Origin: Rhynochetos jubatus
Lineage: Eukaryota > Chordata > Aves > Eurypygiformes > Rhynochetidae
Direction of reading: 5' to 3'
NCBI GenBank assembly: GCA_027574665.1
Contig: CM050657.1
Location: forward strand, 18,835,700-18,899,699
Length of the DNA stretch: 64,000 bases
Every line of letters begins with the position of its first letter. Position 1 is the first letter of the stretch. The notes under the pieces were generated by a model. That model searched no databases, was not told the DNA's origin, and worked only from the letters and a program-made list of their open reading frames with translations. Positions 1 through 13,680 of the stretch are shown here, piece by piece. The translations under genes and the position numbers were made by a program.

Positions 1-3000
1 AATTCATATACTTGGAATAAGAGCTCTTGCTGAAAACATCACATGTAGCTGGCTGAAACGCAAGGGATCACTCAATTTCAGAGGCCTGTGCAGCCCTTTG
101 TATATTACATTAGCTTCAGACATTATCCCCCAGAACAAGAACTTTTATGAACGTAAATCTGATTGCCTAGAATGACTCAATCCAATACGTGCAAGAGTGC
201 CACACCACTCCGCTTGTATTGATTACAAGTTTGAGTGGTGCATGCACCACAAAACAAATCTATTACCACACTTGTAGAATGAAATCCCTGAAGCTTATAC
301 AGGTCAGTAAACACAACTTCCCCGCTGTAAAATATTTATTGCATATCCTGCCTTCCTCATCCATACTAGTGCTGAGATATACCTCTTGCATTTACTAGTG
401 TATTACAGTGTGATAACACATTTACTCTATTAAGCACTGTTGTCCGATTCCTTTCCTAAGCAAAGGAAACATAAATCACGTTAACACCAGTGAGAGCAAT
501 GGAGATATATGGAGTAAAATCCTCAAGGCTACAGACGAGACTTTCTGGATAGCCCAAAGATATCCAAGGTAGTAAACAGGTGCTAAAGTTAAAAACATAC
601 TCTAAAAACAATCTAATTGACAGCTAGCTTGATTGTCCAAGGAAAAGTCTGTCTATAAGCTATTTTTCTTCCTTCAGTCCTTCTTACTCCAAAGTCAGTG
701 CAAGCATTTCACATCTACATGCTGCCCCTGCAAACCAATACAGCAACTTCCTACAGTTCCCTTGGACATTATATACACTTAAAGACAGTATATATCTCCC
801 ACAATTACAGTTTTTCCTATAGAATACTTCCAAAGATAAATCCTACATTAAGAGATATTTTCTCTCCCTCTCCAAATACTGCAAGTTAGAGGAGCACTGT
901 TAGGGACAAAAGAGGCCCATTCATAGATTATGATGTTTAGTAGAAAACCTTTAGCTAGCAGTACTATCATACACTTACCAGGCATAGTTCTAGACCAAGA
1001 GCCTGGTCTGCTGAAGAAGTAATTTTAACCAGTGAAGCACCAGGACAGCATTTCTGCATGTTTATTAATATTAGTGCTTCGATGTCATTTTTATCATTAC
1101 TGTTATGTCAATATTTCCATTATAACTTCATCACACACACACTTTACAGCTGAAAAGTCATTTTAAGCTTAGACATTCATGAAAGGTCAGCCTTGGAACA
1201 CTTCTTTAAAATAGCAAGTTTTCTAAAACGCCACACTCTCCTTTTCCTCAAGTCAGTGCTACTAATTTCAGGATAGGAAAGAGCAAAACAATTGAACAGT
1301 GGGGTTTTTTCCCCCCAAGTACTGTAACAGCCTGATTTTTAGCACTGCTGAAATACAGATATGAAAAACATTATCCAAACAAATACATGAAACATAAAAA
1401 CTCTTCTAAAATTTTACATTTTATGCCAGGCAAAGCAGCAGCAAATCTCCCATTATAACAGTCTCAGCAGAAATTAAGAAAGCAAAATACCAACTCTAAA
1501 GTCTATCCCCAATCAAGAACAAAACTACTAGTACTTGAGCAGCAGGAGTAGAACCATGAATCCTTATAACCCTTCCCAGACCACAACCTGACATCAGAGC
1601 ACCTGTGACGTAACTCAGCAGGAATGGCAAGGATAAGGATTTCCCCTTGCACTGACCACAGCTGGTTTAGGCCACTTCAGAACAGCAAGGGACTGTAAAC
1701 TGACTCAGGCATAAGCATTTATATCAGCATTTCATATTGACAAAGACACAGCAAAGGAGCTTTCTACCACACACACCCCCCACCCCAGATTTACTTACCT
1801 TTTCTTGCAAGATGCCTCTGACAGATGGTTTTCAGGTCGGTAGCTTTTAACCACAGCAAGAGCCCTTCTAAGGACAGGGCTAAAGTACTCTTCTTAATTG
1901 AACCTGGCCCTGCCCATTTTCTTAACTCCTTCCTACCCATGGACCTGCTACACCTGTAGCACCCAATCACCCCTTTTTCAGGATCCAGGATGCTTTTGGG
2001 TCTCTAACGCTGCAACTTGATTGTATGATGAAGAACCATATACAGTTCATTTAAATCTTTCTGGTGTCCTCATCATTATAGTTTTCACACATATATTTTC
2101 AAACATTTAACGTTGCCCTGTGGTGCTTCACTGTAAGCATATGCAACTCGTGGATGATATGGAGTTTAGTTAATACTGGATTCAGTTACATCTTCAGTAC
2201 GTTACATGAACTGTGGTGGCAAAAAGTACCGTTTTATCATGTCACCAGCAACTGAACGACTGAAATGACTGTTATACTGAGAAAATAAAAACCAGTTTTC
2301 CCCCTCTAGAACATTCTTTTGGTAATCACCATCCTGTTTCTACAAATTTCTTTCTACCCTTCCTATTTGTGCTGATGGTTTGCCCTGGACTTCCTCAGGT
2401 CTCTCTAATGAAGGAGAAAGCCAACAAATCTCCTCCCAGATTGTCTACCGAAGTAGAAACGTATGTTGTTTCATGTATTATGTATGCACAGCGTGAGGTC
2501 AGAAAGGAGAGACGCCTGCTCAGATAGGCTGATGCATCTTGCCATACTGCACACAGATCTACTTGCTGAGGTACTGGCCTGTAAATTATGCACTTTTATT
2601 GCTGCCACGTTCTCTAATCTCTCCAGTACCACCCATTAGGAAGTCTCTATTTTATAGAGAAGGTCTTTAATGCTTTTTCTTGATCTATTGTTGTTATGCA
2701 ACTGTTTTTCAGCTGTACAGAGTAATTAAGGAATGCTCTCATGGACAGAAGAGCAGAGCTATCTCTTAGAATCGTGTGCATGCATCTAAAAAATCACTAC
2801 CAAAAAGTAATTCAATAAAAAATATTCCTGCTACCACATTATGTCAATTCTGCAGTTAACTGCAAATGCAGTTTGTAAGAGAACTACTGCACACAATAGA
2901 GTTGTCTATACAGAAGAATAAGTAGGTCTTAGTTGTGAGAAGACAGCAAGAATTTTAATTTCAGAAATAAATCGTGCTTGATTTTTCAAAGGAAGTTTTT

Positions 3001-6000
3001 ACTTTCACAGCTGACTTGTCACTGGTCTCTGCCAGGAAATACCCCTCCACACACACACCTCATGGGAACAGATCTGTGATGCAGTCCAGGGCAACAAGCA
3101 AAAAAATGTACTTTTTTTGTTTGTTTCCCATGTATATTGTGTGTGCAACTGCACTGGGTCTCTCTGGAGAGGGCCCCTCCAATTACTAAAATCTTCATCT
3201 TTAGGCTAACAATTCTCCAATTTAATTATCTGTAAAAAAATAACTATACTTCTGTTTAGCTTGTTCTCCTCTCATGCTTTAGTTCACATTTAATAAAAGA
3301 TCCTTTGAAGCACAGACTTGCTTCCATGAAGTCTGTTATTAAACAAGCTAAAATTGCTGCTTTCATTGTGACACTTAATTGGGATGTTGTGCGTCAGGAC
3401 CCATCAGAGCTCTCCTGCTGGCACGGTTGGTAATGCCATGTTATGCCATATGGAAGGCTCAAGCTTGGAAGCGACTTTTAGGATGTCTGATCTTTGCGCC
3501 AGTGAAGGCGAAAATAGAAATGAAGGTAAGTCCCAGCTCCAGGGACATTCCCGTGAAAGCAGAGGTTGAATTACTCTTCGATGACCCTTACTTGCTGGAA
3601 ATATGTATGTGATTTTAAAAGTGACTCCTTTTAGTCACAGAGCTGACTGTGTAATGGGGAGACGCAACCAGTTAATTAATATCACTTTTTCCTAGAGGAT
3701 TAATTCAGGTTATTGTATCAGGCCCAGGAACTTTCCTGTATCAGAAAGTGATAAGAAAGTAGTTTTACAGCTGCTATAGATAATAGGAGGATGTGAAAAA
3801 AAAAAGCTATATATAGACTTATGTATCTTTTTATCATTTAATGATACTAAAAATATTCAGCATAGTCTTGTAAAACAAGTGACAATCCTTGTTGTTTTCT
3901 GAAGACGATCATTTTTTTTTTTTTTGACACTGAAAAATTTTAAATGCTTTTTACCACTAATTAAAATTAATTCTGTTTCCAGACAACATGCCAGGGTATA
4001 AGGATCATGGATTGGAAGCTCATTCTATTTTTCAAATTAAATTTTGTTAATTGAAAAGAAATTGATTATTCAAAACTCGTTTATGTTGCTACTTTAATTT
4101 CTTTTAGAAAACATCTTTAGTTTTTCCCCCTAAGTTATTTCTGACTTAATTAATAAACCGCTTCAAAAGTACGCTGGTTTTGTTAGGTGTAATAGTCTGG
4201 ACATCGGTATTGGGTTATGTCTGCCTCTAAAAATAACAGTTGCAGGTTGAATTGCATCTCTAGTACATCCCCTTGATGAATCCCTCCATCTCTGTCCCTG
4301 ATTCCAGCAACAGATTTTTACAACTGAAGCTACATTACATTTGTAAAGTGTTATTGTGACCTTCTAGTTGATAGATTTTAGGCAGGAGCTTGCTAGAACT
4401 CAGAGCAGAGCATCTAGTAATAATTTTACCTTCAACATTGTTGCATTATTTGTAAATCCCATTCTCCAGTAAGAAACAACAATTACTGGAACGTTGTCTA
4501 TTTTTTTCTTCTTTCTGCATGAAGATTTACCAATTCAAAAAAGGGATTGCTTTAAAATAGCAAGCAGTAAGGCAGTTTTCATATACCTAGCATGTAACGA
4601 GATACAGAGCCTTGCAAAATACACTTTCAGCATCAGCAAGGAGGCCAGAGGCTCATGAAACATTCAGTTTGGGGCTGCGTTTAAGTGCTCTACTATATTG
4701 AACAATATAGCAAGTTGTTTTCAAAATTAAAGCCAGCTCCAATTTTCTCAGTGTATTCATATTTCTGTAAAATGGCTAGAAAAAGCACCTAGGGAAAATA
4801 TTGCCTCTGCTCAAGGAAAATTCTTGGGATTCAGGTCTGGTAAAAGCAATTCAAAGTATATTCATAGTGTCACAACTGTACAGGTATGTAGGCACACAAT
4901 AAGAAAGTGTAGTGGAAGAGGTATGCAAGAATGATGATGTGGAGGCTTTTGAGAGACCCCCAGCAAAGCACAAAGCCAGGCTGGAACTGAAACTTCAGTG
5001 CTGCTAAGATTATTGTCTTTACAATATGGGTAGAGTAATACATAGCACAGGCAGTTTGGGATGACGGATTACAAGAACATAGGTTGCAGTGAACAAAGTT
5101 TTTTTGCTGCTCCATCTTTATAATCATCTTTTTTTTTTTAATGAACTCTGAAATCAAACAGTTTTGATTGAGATTATTTTTAATTGATAATTTTGTAAAC
5201 CACCCTGCAGGAAAAAGTGGGCATCACTTTAGAGTCTGAAACTTCTCAGTTGCACTATCAATGCACAAGTCATCGGAGGCCCAACAGGAAACAACAGAAG
5301 AAACAGAAGTTGTGGGAGATATGCAGAAAGTAAAAAAATGAAAACCTAAAGGATGGCCCAAGGCTTTAGCCCTGAAGACCAGTAAATACAGGGAAAACAC
5401 AACAAAATGACAATATTTCTGCAAGGTAGGTACCTTTGCTAGGGGCATCTTGGAAAAACTACAGACAAGGCTTTCCCCTGCTGGAAATGTACTGTAGGCT
5501 CCTGTCCACTAACGAAGCCAAAATACAGGAATAGCAAACAGAAAAGGCAGTCATTTTCATCCAAGGTATTTATTTATTTGCTTGTATATTTAACAGATAA
5601 TCTTCTGAAGGAATTAAGGGCTTCTGTAGTTCTCAATTTGAGTGGGGTACATCCTAGAATTTTTCTGACACCATTAGCTCCTTCAGTCAGGGGAAGTAGA
5701 AAGTGTATTTGTGCAAATGAAATGCCAGCTTCCCAGGTGAAATCCCTGGAGTGGGAGGAGGGGAAACAACTTTTTTTTTTTTTTCTGGGAGAGCCATAAA
5801 GCTACTGCTATTTCTTTTAATAGATTTGCCCTTTGAATCTTGTATTTGTAGCCAAGAGCTCAAAAAAAGCAAAGTAGGAGGAGAGAGAAAATGGAGAAAA
5901 CCAGTAGATTTGACTACATAATAGGAAGAAAGAATGAAAGGATAAAAGTAAAGGTAAGAGGGGAAGGGACAGAAAGGAATCTAGACTGCTAATAACAAAA

Positions 6001-9000
6001 GCAATTCCGGCCATCTAGGACACACAGATGTCACAAGAGAAAACCAGAGACTTTAAAAAAGCTTATGGATAAAACTGAGGTAAAAGGAAAAGATGCAAAA
6101 GGAAACGTGTGATGCTTCTCTGACTGTAACAGACTGTTTGCTTTTTTATATATTTATATGTATGTGTGTGTGCAAATACATTTAAGCACAGTGGCTTCAC
6201 TCGTTTGTAATTCAAACACTAGCGTCCCTAAGGGAAGTGCATCCCTGCACAATCCCCAAGGAAAACACTGAAAAGATCTCGCTTCACAAAGTAATCATTC
6301 AACACTTTCCTCTCTTTAACACTCTCAAAGCATTATCTTGCGCATTCATCATTAGCTCTCTCTCTCCATGTCTACAGAATTGTTCCAGTATAATTTTTTT
6401 TTAATTTAATCTTCCAAATGTACTTTCCAAAATCAATCCTGCAGAAGCACTGCTTAGTAATAGCTACTGTGTCCTTACAAAACCACCCCCAGAATCATTT
6501 TCAAAGTTACATCTGTGCTGCTTAAGCTGGTGGAAGCAAAAACAGACAAGCTTCCCCTAGTTCGAGCAAGCTTAATAGTAGCATGCTGTAAAGTAAGCAG
6601 ATGGTATTCTGGGGGCTAGAAGACTTTCCATTGTATTAACTCTATTAAAAAAACCAGCAAGCTCTAGCATTACAGGAGTAAGAGTGGCAGGAGTGCAACA
6701 CACACAATTGCATTCGTCATCTGGTCCAGTGAAACCAATATCAATTAATTTAGTTCATTGGTTCTTAAAGGCCCTCCAAACTGAATTTTGTTAAAGAAAG
6801 TTTCCTCTGTTTGACTCTATTCACATCAAATCAGAAGTTTTCTAAAAACTTGCTAAGCTATTAAGAATTCAGAATATTCAGCTTTCCATAGTGAACATCC
6901 TACTTAATTAAACAATCAAGAAAAATAAATTCCTTTGCTTAGGTAGGCTTCAGAAAGTGAAAATCGAAAGCAGCATCTGATTTTCAGCTGCTTTAACATT
7001 AAACACGCACATGCAGGGAACTAACACAAATCCTTGCCATGATCATATGCCTGAACTTGATATTTGAACAGAAATTGTAATAAGAAGCATTTCTGTCTTG
7101 AAATGAACACCCTGCTCATTGGAAGATCTCTAATATTCAGGGTAAAGCACTTTAAAAACAAGGTCTTCAGCACTTTTCCAAGTATGCAAAAAAAAAAAGA
7201 CGGTACAGGAGCCAATATATGAAAAGAAAAAAATGGGTAATGTTTTGAATAGGTCTCATAACCATAGATTATCTAGATTTATGTAGATATCTATGTCCTC
7301 CTTCTGCATGAGCATTTGTTCCGGAATATGGAGGAGAAAATAGTCCAAGTAAAATGAGAGGCCACCACTCTGCTGAGATGTATGCATACATCTCTCAAAA
7401 AAATATGAACTGAAAATACGCAGAAATGAAAGTATGCTTAAAAGCATAGGATAAAGATACGTGCTTTTTAGATTCAGAACATGAAGTCAGGCTCCTATTC
7501 ATGTATTTCTGGGATAAGAAAAATATAGATTAGAAGTCTCTAAAAGCCTGTCATTGCATTATACTTACCTTCACACACATACATACATAATAGGCATCAG
7601 CTAAAGTAGAGCCATTGTGTCTGGGTTCATCACTGTATTTTACTCTGTATAACGCTATCTGGATGTTTTAGCTGGGAAAAAATGTGGTTTCATCTGTGAA
7701 TGGGTCAGTGACCTTAGAACTGAACGATTTATCAGGGTATGTTTGCATGACAAAATACAGTGCTACACAGAAATATACTAGCTCTAAATGTGACATTTCC
7801 AAAATGGAAAAGGATTTAACTGCATTAGCACAGTCCTCTGATCAGGCTCCTATGCCCTGCTGTTCCGTAAAGCTACTTAACCCAGACAGAGCTGTACTAA
7901 CACAGTTATACTTGTCCTGGTTTCTGTGCTAACCCAGCATGACTCTTCCCTGAATTTAACTCAAAAGGGATTTACATGATGTGTTCCAAACCTACCAACA
8001 CCTCCTAATTTCAACTTAAATAAGACCCATACTGGTAAAAGTAAAAAAGCCCCAGCAAAGTAAAAAGGAGGAGTTGGGTCCATTAAACCTTTCACGTCCT
8101 CACTGTGGAAGAGGTGGACGTGTATAGAACACATGCATAGAGTAGCACATCCTAAAAACATCTGGACCCCCAGAGAGCAGTGACACAGCTGTTCACAGGA
8201 CACGAGAGGAGAGGTACTCGGTGGAAAGCTAGTGAACTCACTGGAGCCAAAACTCTAAAAATATAACAAATGAAAAAAAAAAAAAAAGAGCAAAAGAAGT
8301 ACTAATTTAGGTCTAAGTGAGATCTTGAGAACAGAATATATTCAGGACATTAGAATGTGGAATTACGACAGCCCTGTGAGGTGCCCGAGAAATAGAGAAG
8401 CACCATTGGAATTGGCTCTTTATGAACTTGGATGTAACCTGGCTGACACCACTGAAACGTAGTGGGAACAGTGTCATTCGAAAATTAATGTTAAAATAAC
8501 TTTTAGAGGGTACCAAGGGACAATGGGGAGGGATAATAATATTCTATGTCAATAAGTAATTCTATGAGTATAGTAACTAATGAAGCCTGGTCTCTTAGTG
8601 ATCTTCCTCTTGTGAATGATTGATGCCCTCTAAGATGACATCAGCTAGAGCTGAAACTTTTTCACAGCTCACCATTTATAAAAGTTTTCCATGAGGATTT
8701 TAATAAGTCTTTCCCATAGGCCTAGTCTCCTTTTTCTACCTGGGAAATTGTTTTCCTTGATATTATGAGCCCAAATTATAATTGTTTTTGACACATCTAT
8801 TTGGAAAGAGTCCAGAGAGGAAGGAGACAGAAGCACACATAACACTGCGTGATCATGCGGTCTTTTTCCATGGGAGAACTGTTTAAAAAAAAAAAAAAAT
8901 CTATTTGACTAATTGACCCTAAATAATGGGAAAAAAAGATCTGGAATGCTCATGGATACATACGATAGCTGAACAGAAGATGAGGTCGCTGTTGATACGT

Positions 9001-12000
9001 GCTATGCAGCATCAAACGCCCTAGGGGACATGGTGAAAGGATGCGTCAACACCTAACTGTGATATGTACTGAAGCAATCATGAAATCATAGGAGAGGGAA
9101 ACCTGAGAGGTCAAATTCTGAAAATCCACCACTGCTGGAAATAAAATGGAACTTTGGAAGTTATAGGAGAAGGTCTCCTACCTCAAAAATGTGTACCTAA
9201 CCTAAGGGGATACTCTATTAGGCTGTGGTTGCAGGTTACTGTTCTGAGGAAAGACATCTGATAGCAAAGGTTACCACCTCCATCCTGCATTTGCTTTCTC
9301 TTTCTAACCTGAGCTACATTCAGACCTTTTTGGAAAAGATTACTGCTCTTGAGTTATGGCAACTCATCTGTTCTGTGCATTAGATATCTGAACTGGGTGT
9401 GTGAAATAATCTAGCTTGTGAACAGAGGGGAAAAATATTTAAGCCAGATCATTTTCACAGGTGCCTATAACCATGGTCTTCACAAATAAAGGAGAGAAAA
9501 AGAATTCACGTTAACTTTTTTGCCAGTGACTATAAGCTAATAGACTTTGTTATAAGCAAACAGAACAAAATTCAGAGTTTATTATGTATCACTTTTTTTT
9601 TTTTTAAATGCCTAATTCCATAAAGCTGGAAATAATTATGAACCAAATCACTTGGGAGAAAGAGCTAAGCAGAAAAAAAAAAAAAAAAAGAGAATGGCTT
9701 ACTAGATGCTCAATTTAAATGGAAAGTCATGAATTATAATTGGGAACCGCCTAAGAATATTTTCCTAGATGCTCAAAACCAGAAACCAATAATCACAAAA
9801 CGCAATGCTCTAAAACCTGACAACAAAGCAAAACAACACGTTTCAAAGCAAAACTGAACGCAGCTATTTAGACAAGGTAAAAAGATATTATTATAGCAAA
9901 TGGGGGGAAAAAAAGGATAAATCGTAATAAATATAAACCTATATTTATTTATAGGTAGGGTTTCAAGGAAACTAGCAATAGAAATCAAAGAATATAAAAT
10001 CAAGACCTGACAGATTAGATTAGGACGGCAAAAAATTTCCAAGTATATAAAGGGATTAAGAGATTCCTAAAACTGATATAAGGATTTAGGACAGTTACCA
10101 TAATATCGATGAAAATGCAAAAGAACCAGTAAGTATCTTGTTTCTGGATTTTGAATCGACTAGGCCCTGCCATAGAGAAGTATGATGAAAAAAATCCTTT
10201 ATAGCCTAACCAAGCAGAAAGTTAGTGGGACAGCTTTCATACAGGAGAGTTAAAATAATTGCTCGAGAACCTCACTGGGCCACATATGTTAAATACATTA
10301 TATTATCAATATATTAAATGCATTTTGAATACTGAGGAAATTCAGGACAACGAATAAAAAGCTGAAATTGTGCTAATGCTAATGTAGAGAGGGATACAGA
10401 AAAGCATTTGTGCCGAATTTCTCTTGACAACTTTTAGGCAAATTAAGTTTGGTTTCCAAAGTACTGACATATTATACAGACAGAGTATCATATGAAATTT
10501 TTATTAATAAAGTGGAATGATTCAAAACTCAGCATGAAATACATTAAATTAGTCGCTAGCTGGTTGCCTTCTTGAAACTGTAATTAAAAAGGGAACCATC
10601 AAGCATCATTAACACTCCAATTGCACTCCATTATGAAAATCTATTGACATCAGGTATAAAAACGCTGACACGCTAACAGCCAGGTTGTGTGTCTCGCGCT
10701 ACCAAGATTGCAACATTTGCATACAGTCCTTAGTCATGAAGTGGAAGGTCTTAGGTGCCCAGCCAGTCCTCCAGGTTTGCTTTTGTTTTCCCATAGGAAC
10801 CGTAACGTGCTGACAGGAAAGTACATCATTTATCATGAAACTACTAGGTACTTTGGTAGCAGTATGATTTCCTAAAAGCTCTTTGCTATAATTTATGTAA
10901 TCAAGAAAATACAAAACCCCCCAAAAAATCTGTGAGAGAAAACAGGGTGAAATGCAACGAGAGACCAGAATTTATTTTAATGGTATACTGTATAGTATTA
11001 TAGTGTAATAAAGGTTACAAAGGAAGCCCAGGTGCCATAAAGCAGTTCCACCAACTTGGGCAGAATAATATACCTGCTGATTTTTCTATTTTCTCCATGC
11101 TTAGACTAAGTCTATATTTATGAGGGGAAAAAAGGATGAAATATTAAAACAGTAAGGAGCTTGAAGATTTCGTATTTGTTTGCTAAAATTTAACACATGC
11201 TGCAGTAAAAGACTAAAGTCCTAGAAGCAAGCTCCAGGGCTTTCAGGGGGACAAGGAGCTGTCTTGGTACATGCCCAGCAGCCACAACAGCTCGCCCCAA
11301 GCGACTGGGGAGTACTGCACTGCGGGTCATTGCCGCTGGGCCTCTTAAGGAAACTTAAGGGCTCTAGATACATTTTAGAGAAGGACAAAAATAGGATGTA
11401 ATGTTCTTTAGGTATGCAACTGAGCTGGAATAAAGAAGGAAGCTATCAAAGCAACATTCCTGACTTACTTTTAACACGATGTGAAGATTCACAGTAGTGT
11501 TTCCTCTTGGAAGAGTGGCTCTCAGCTTACTGTGAACAGAAGTAGGAATGGTCCACAGCTGCTTTTTTTTTTCAGACCTACAGGATGCATTTATTTAAGT
11601 TCAGTCATATTCTCCACTCAACCATATTATCAATTGCCGACTTTTTTTTTTTTTTAAACTGGCACCCAGACCTGTCTTTGGAAAATAAAGAGGTCAGAAC
11701 TTCTAAAAATTTTCAAAACTCTTGCTTTAGCATAAGGCCACCACAGGAGAATATTTCCATGACGTGAGCAATTTACATAAAATAGAAATGTACCACATGG
11801 CTCTGTACTTATCCTGTGGCCTCAGTCACTATCTAACTGTGGATATGTGAACTGTAGAAGTGAACCTGCCTTTCAAATTATGAATGTCTCTGATATGAGA
11901 ATCAGCGATTTGAAAACTGAAATAGTGTTAACCATTCAAAAGTTGCTAGATGTTTTCCCACAAATCTTTCACTTGGGAAACTGAAATAATCAGTTTCAAA

Positions 12001-13483
12001 CATAACCAATGAATTAATTGTAATATGATACTATTCTAAATTAAATTCATTAACTACAAGTTATCTAAATGTTTCTATGGAGGGAACTGGTTCCTATTCA
12101 ACAGAAAAAGCACATAAAGTGTTTGAGGCTATATTCTCAAATTGCTCCTGTCATCCATCATTGCAAGAGATTGCTTTCACTGGGGAGATACTAATTTACA
12201 CTGAAAGGTGCAAATATGCATATAAAACCTGGAAATTTCAAGTAGTGATTTAAAAAGTTTTGTGGAAATAAAAATTGCCATAAAAGAGATTATAAGACTG
12301 GATTTAAAAGCTTATTCTGGACCTCTGTCTATTAAGTGACCCCAAGAAGATATCTCAGCCTTCCTCTGCAAATGAATTTGGGATCGACAGAGCATTATTA
12401 AAACCAGAAAGATCATGTTAGGATACTGGAAAAGTGAGACAAATCACTTGGTGTGAACAAGGTGGACATTATCCTTACCCAGTGCTGTAACATATGGGTA
12501 ATTCCCTATCTAGTTTAATAAAAAAGTGTACTATTTAAAGGAAATAGCACATATCCAAGTGAAGGGAGAAGAAACCTGTCAATAATTATTAGAACAATAA
12601 AACACTTAGTAAGGGGTATACAGAAAGAAAAGCAAATCCAGCAATTAATTTCTTTATTCTTTTTGGCTTTTCTTTCATGAATTTTTATTCATGATAAAGA
12701 CATAGATATAGATCTATCTCTAGACATAGATATACAGATAGGATAATGAAGGGAAGAAGTAATGAATCTAAAATAGAAATCTGTTATGAATATTAATATC
12801 AAGAAATACTAGCATAAAAGGTTTAAAATGGAAAATTAAACCAAAAAACTAAGAAAGCACATATTCTCAATCTTCATTAAAATGCATATATTAATTCAGA
12901 AAAGCATGAAAAACCCCTCTGATTCATCAAAAAGTCTGATAAAAAAGAAGTACAACAAATGCTTGTTCTGATGGATTGTTAGAGGAGATGGCAACAACCA
13001 CTTAGGACATAATGGAGCAGTGACATTTGTAACAAGAAAGGTCATATACGGTGTTTCAAATGGCCACACGATCCATAGTTTCATCTGGGGACCCAATAGA
13101 CCCCTGGCGATTTTTAACTTCTTTGAAAGACACAGTGCCAAATACCCAACAAGAATAAACACTTGTAGTTCAAGTGTCGTAAACGTGAGGCCTTTCTCTA
13201 GAGAATGTTCTTTACCCTGACGTCAGCAAGTCCAAAGCAAGTCCCAGCCCACATATGCCCTATGTTCAAACCCTACTAGAGCAGTCAGTGGCTTGATGCA
13301 GAAACAAAGTAGAATATTCCCATGTACACAGTGATAACACTAAGCAGAAAAGGGGAGTAAAATAATTAAAACATTAACTAGATTGAAAATTAAATGGCAT
13401 GGATCATTGGGTAGCTCTGTGTTGGCTTATTGACTGTTGATAGGTTACTTCAATTATTTGCAATTTCTACTGCAGTAACATTA
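1..13483 (-). other. NLGN1: NLGN1 intron downstream of the 153-bp exon, distal part (continues beyond the window)
   Basis: No exon was found. The sequence is AT-rich with many homopolymer runs (for example A17 at 9673-9689). It contains a short TA/TG tract near 6149-6172, a hairpin and degenerate TAGA-rich patch at 12675-12742, and a candidate conserved stretch at 10541-10690. Assignment to this intron assumes the gene is not interrupted, which the window cannot prove. Confidence 0.55.
12675..12742. repeat. Inverted repeat plus degenerate TAGA/GATA-rich patch
   Basis: tcatgaat at 12675-12682 and attcatga at 12687-12694 form a perfect 8-bp inverted repeat with a 4-base loop. It is followed by catagatatagatctatctctagacatagatatacagatagg, a decayed TAGA-type simple repeat with internal palindromes such as tagatcta. 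Confidence 0.7.
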
Positions 13484-13680
13484 AGGGCCCCATTGTGCCA
13501 CGTACTGTGTATACACGCCTGCTCTTAATGACTAAATCTAAAAGGACAACACATGGGAAGTGACACAGAGTCATAAAGAGGTTAATGGACTTAACCAAGG
13601 TTACACGACAAGATAATAGGAGGGATGAGAATAAAATAAAACAAGCAAAGTCTACAAGCCATGCCTCCTATCTCTTTGTC
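13484..13680. mobile_element. Ancient amniote interspersed repeat (MIR/L2/L3-like)
   Basis: The order gggccccattgtgcca, tactgtgtatacac, aatctaaaaggac, gttaatggacttaaccaaggttacacgacaag, and a final tctacaagccatgcctcctat resembles old amniote repeats in which a 'gggccccattgtgctaggcactgtacaaacac' part is followed by 'acttgcccaaggtcacacagcaag'. On the reverse strand the middle part also resembles the MIR core (tgtgaccttgggcaagtcacttaacctct). Family and orientation cannot be fixed by eye. Confidence 0.5.

Noticed and set aside
9070..9110. CR1-like start 'caatcatgaaatcatagga...acctgagaggtca'
   Set aside because: Only scattered matches to the reverse CR1 end, without the diagnostic agtccaac or ccctgcc blocks.
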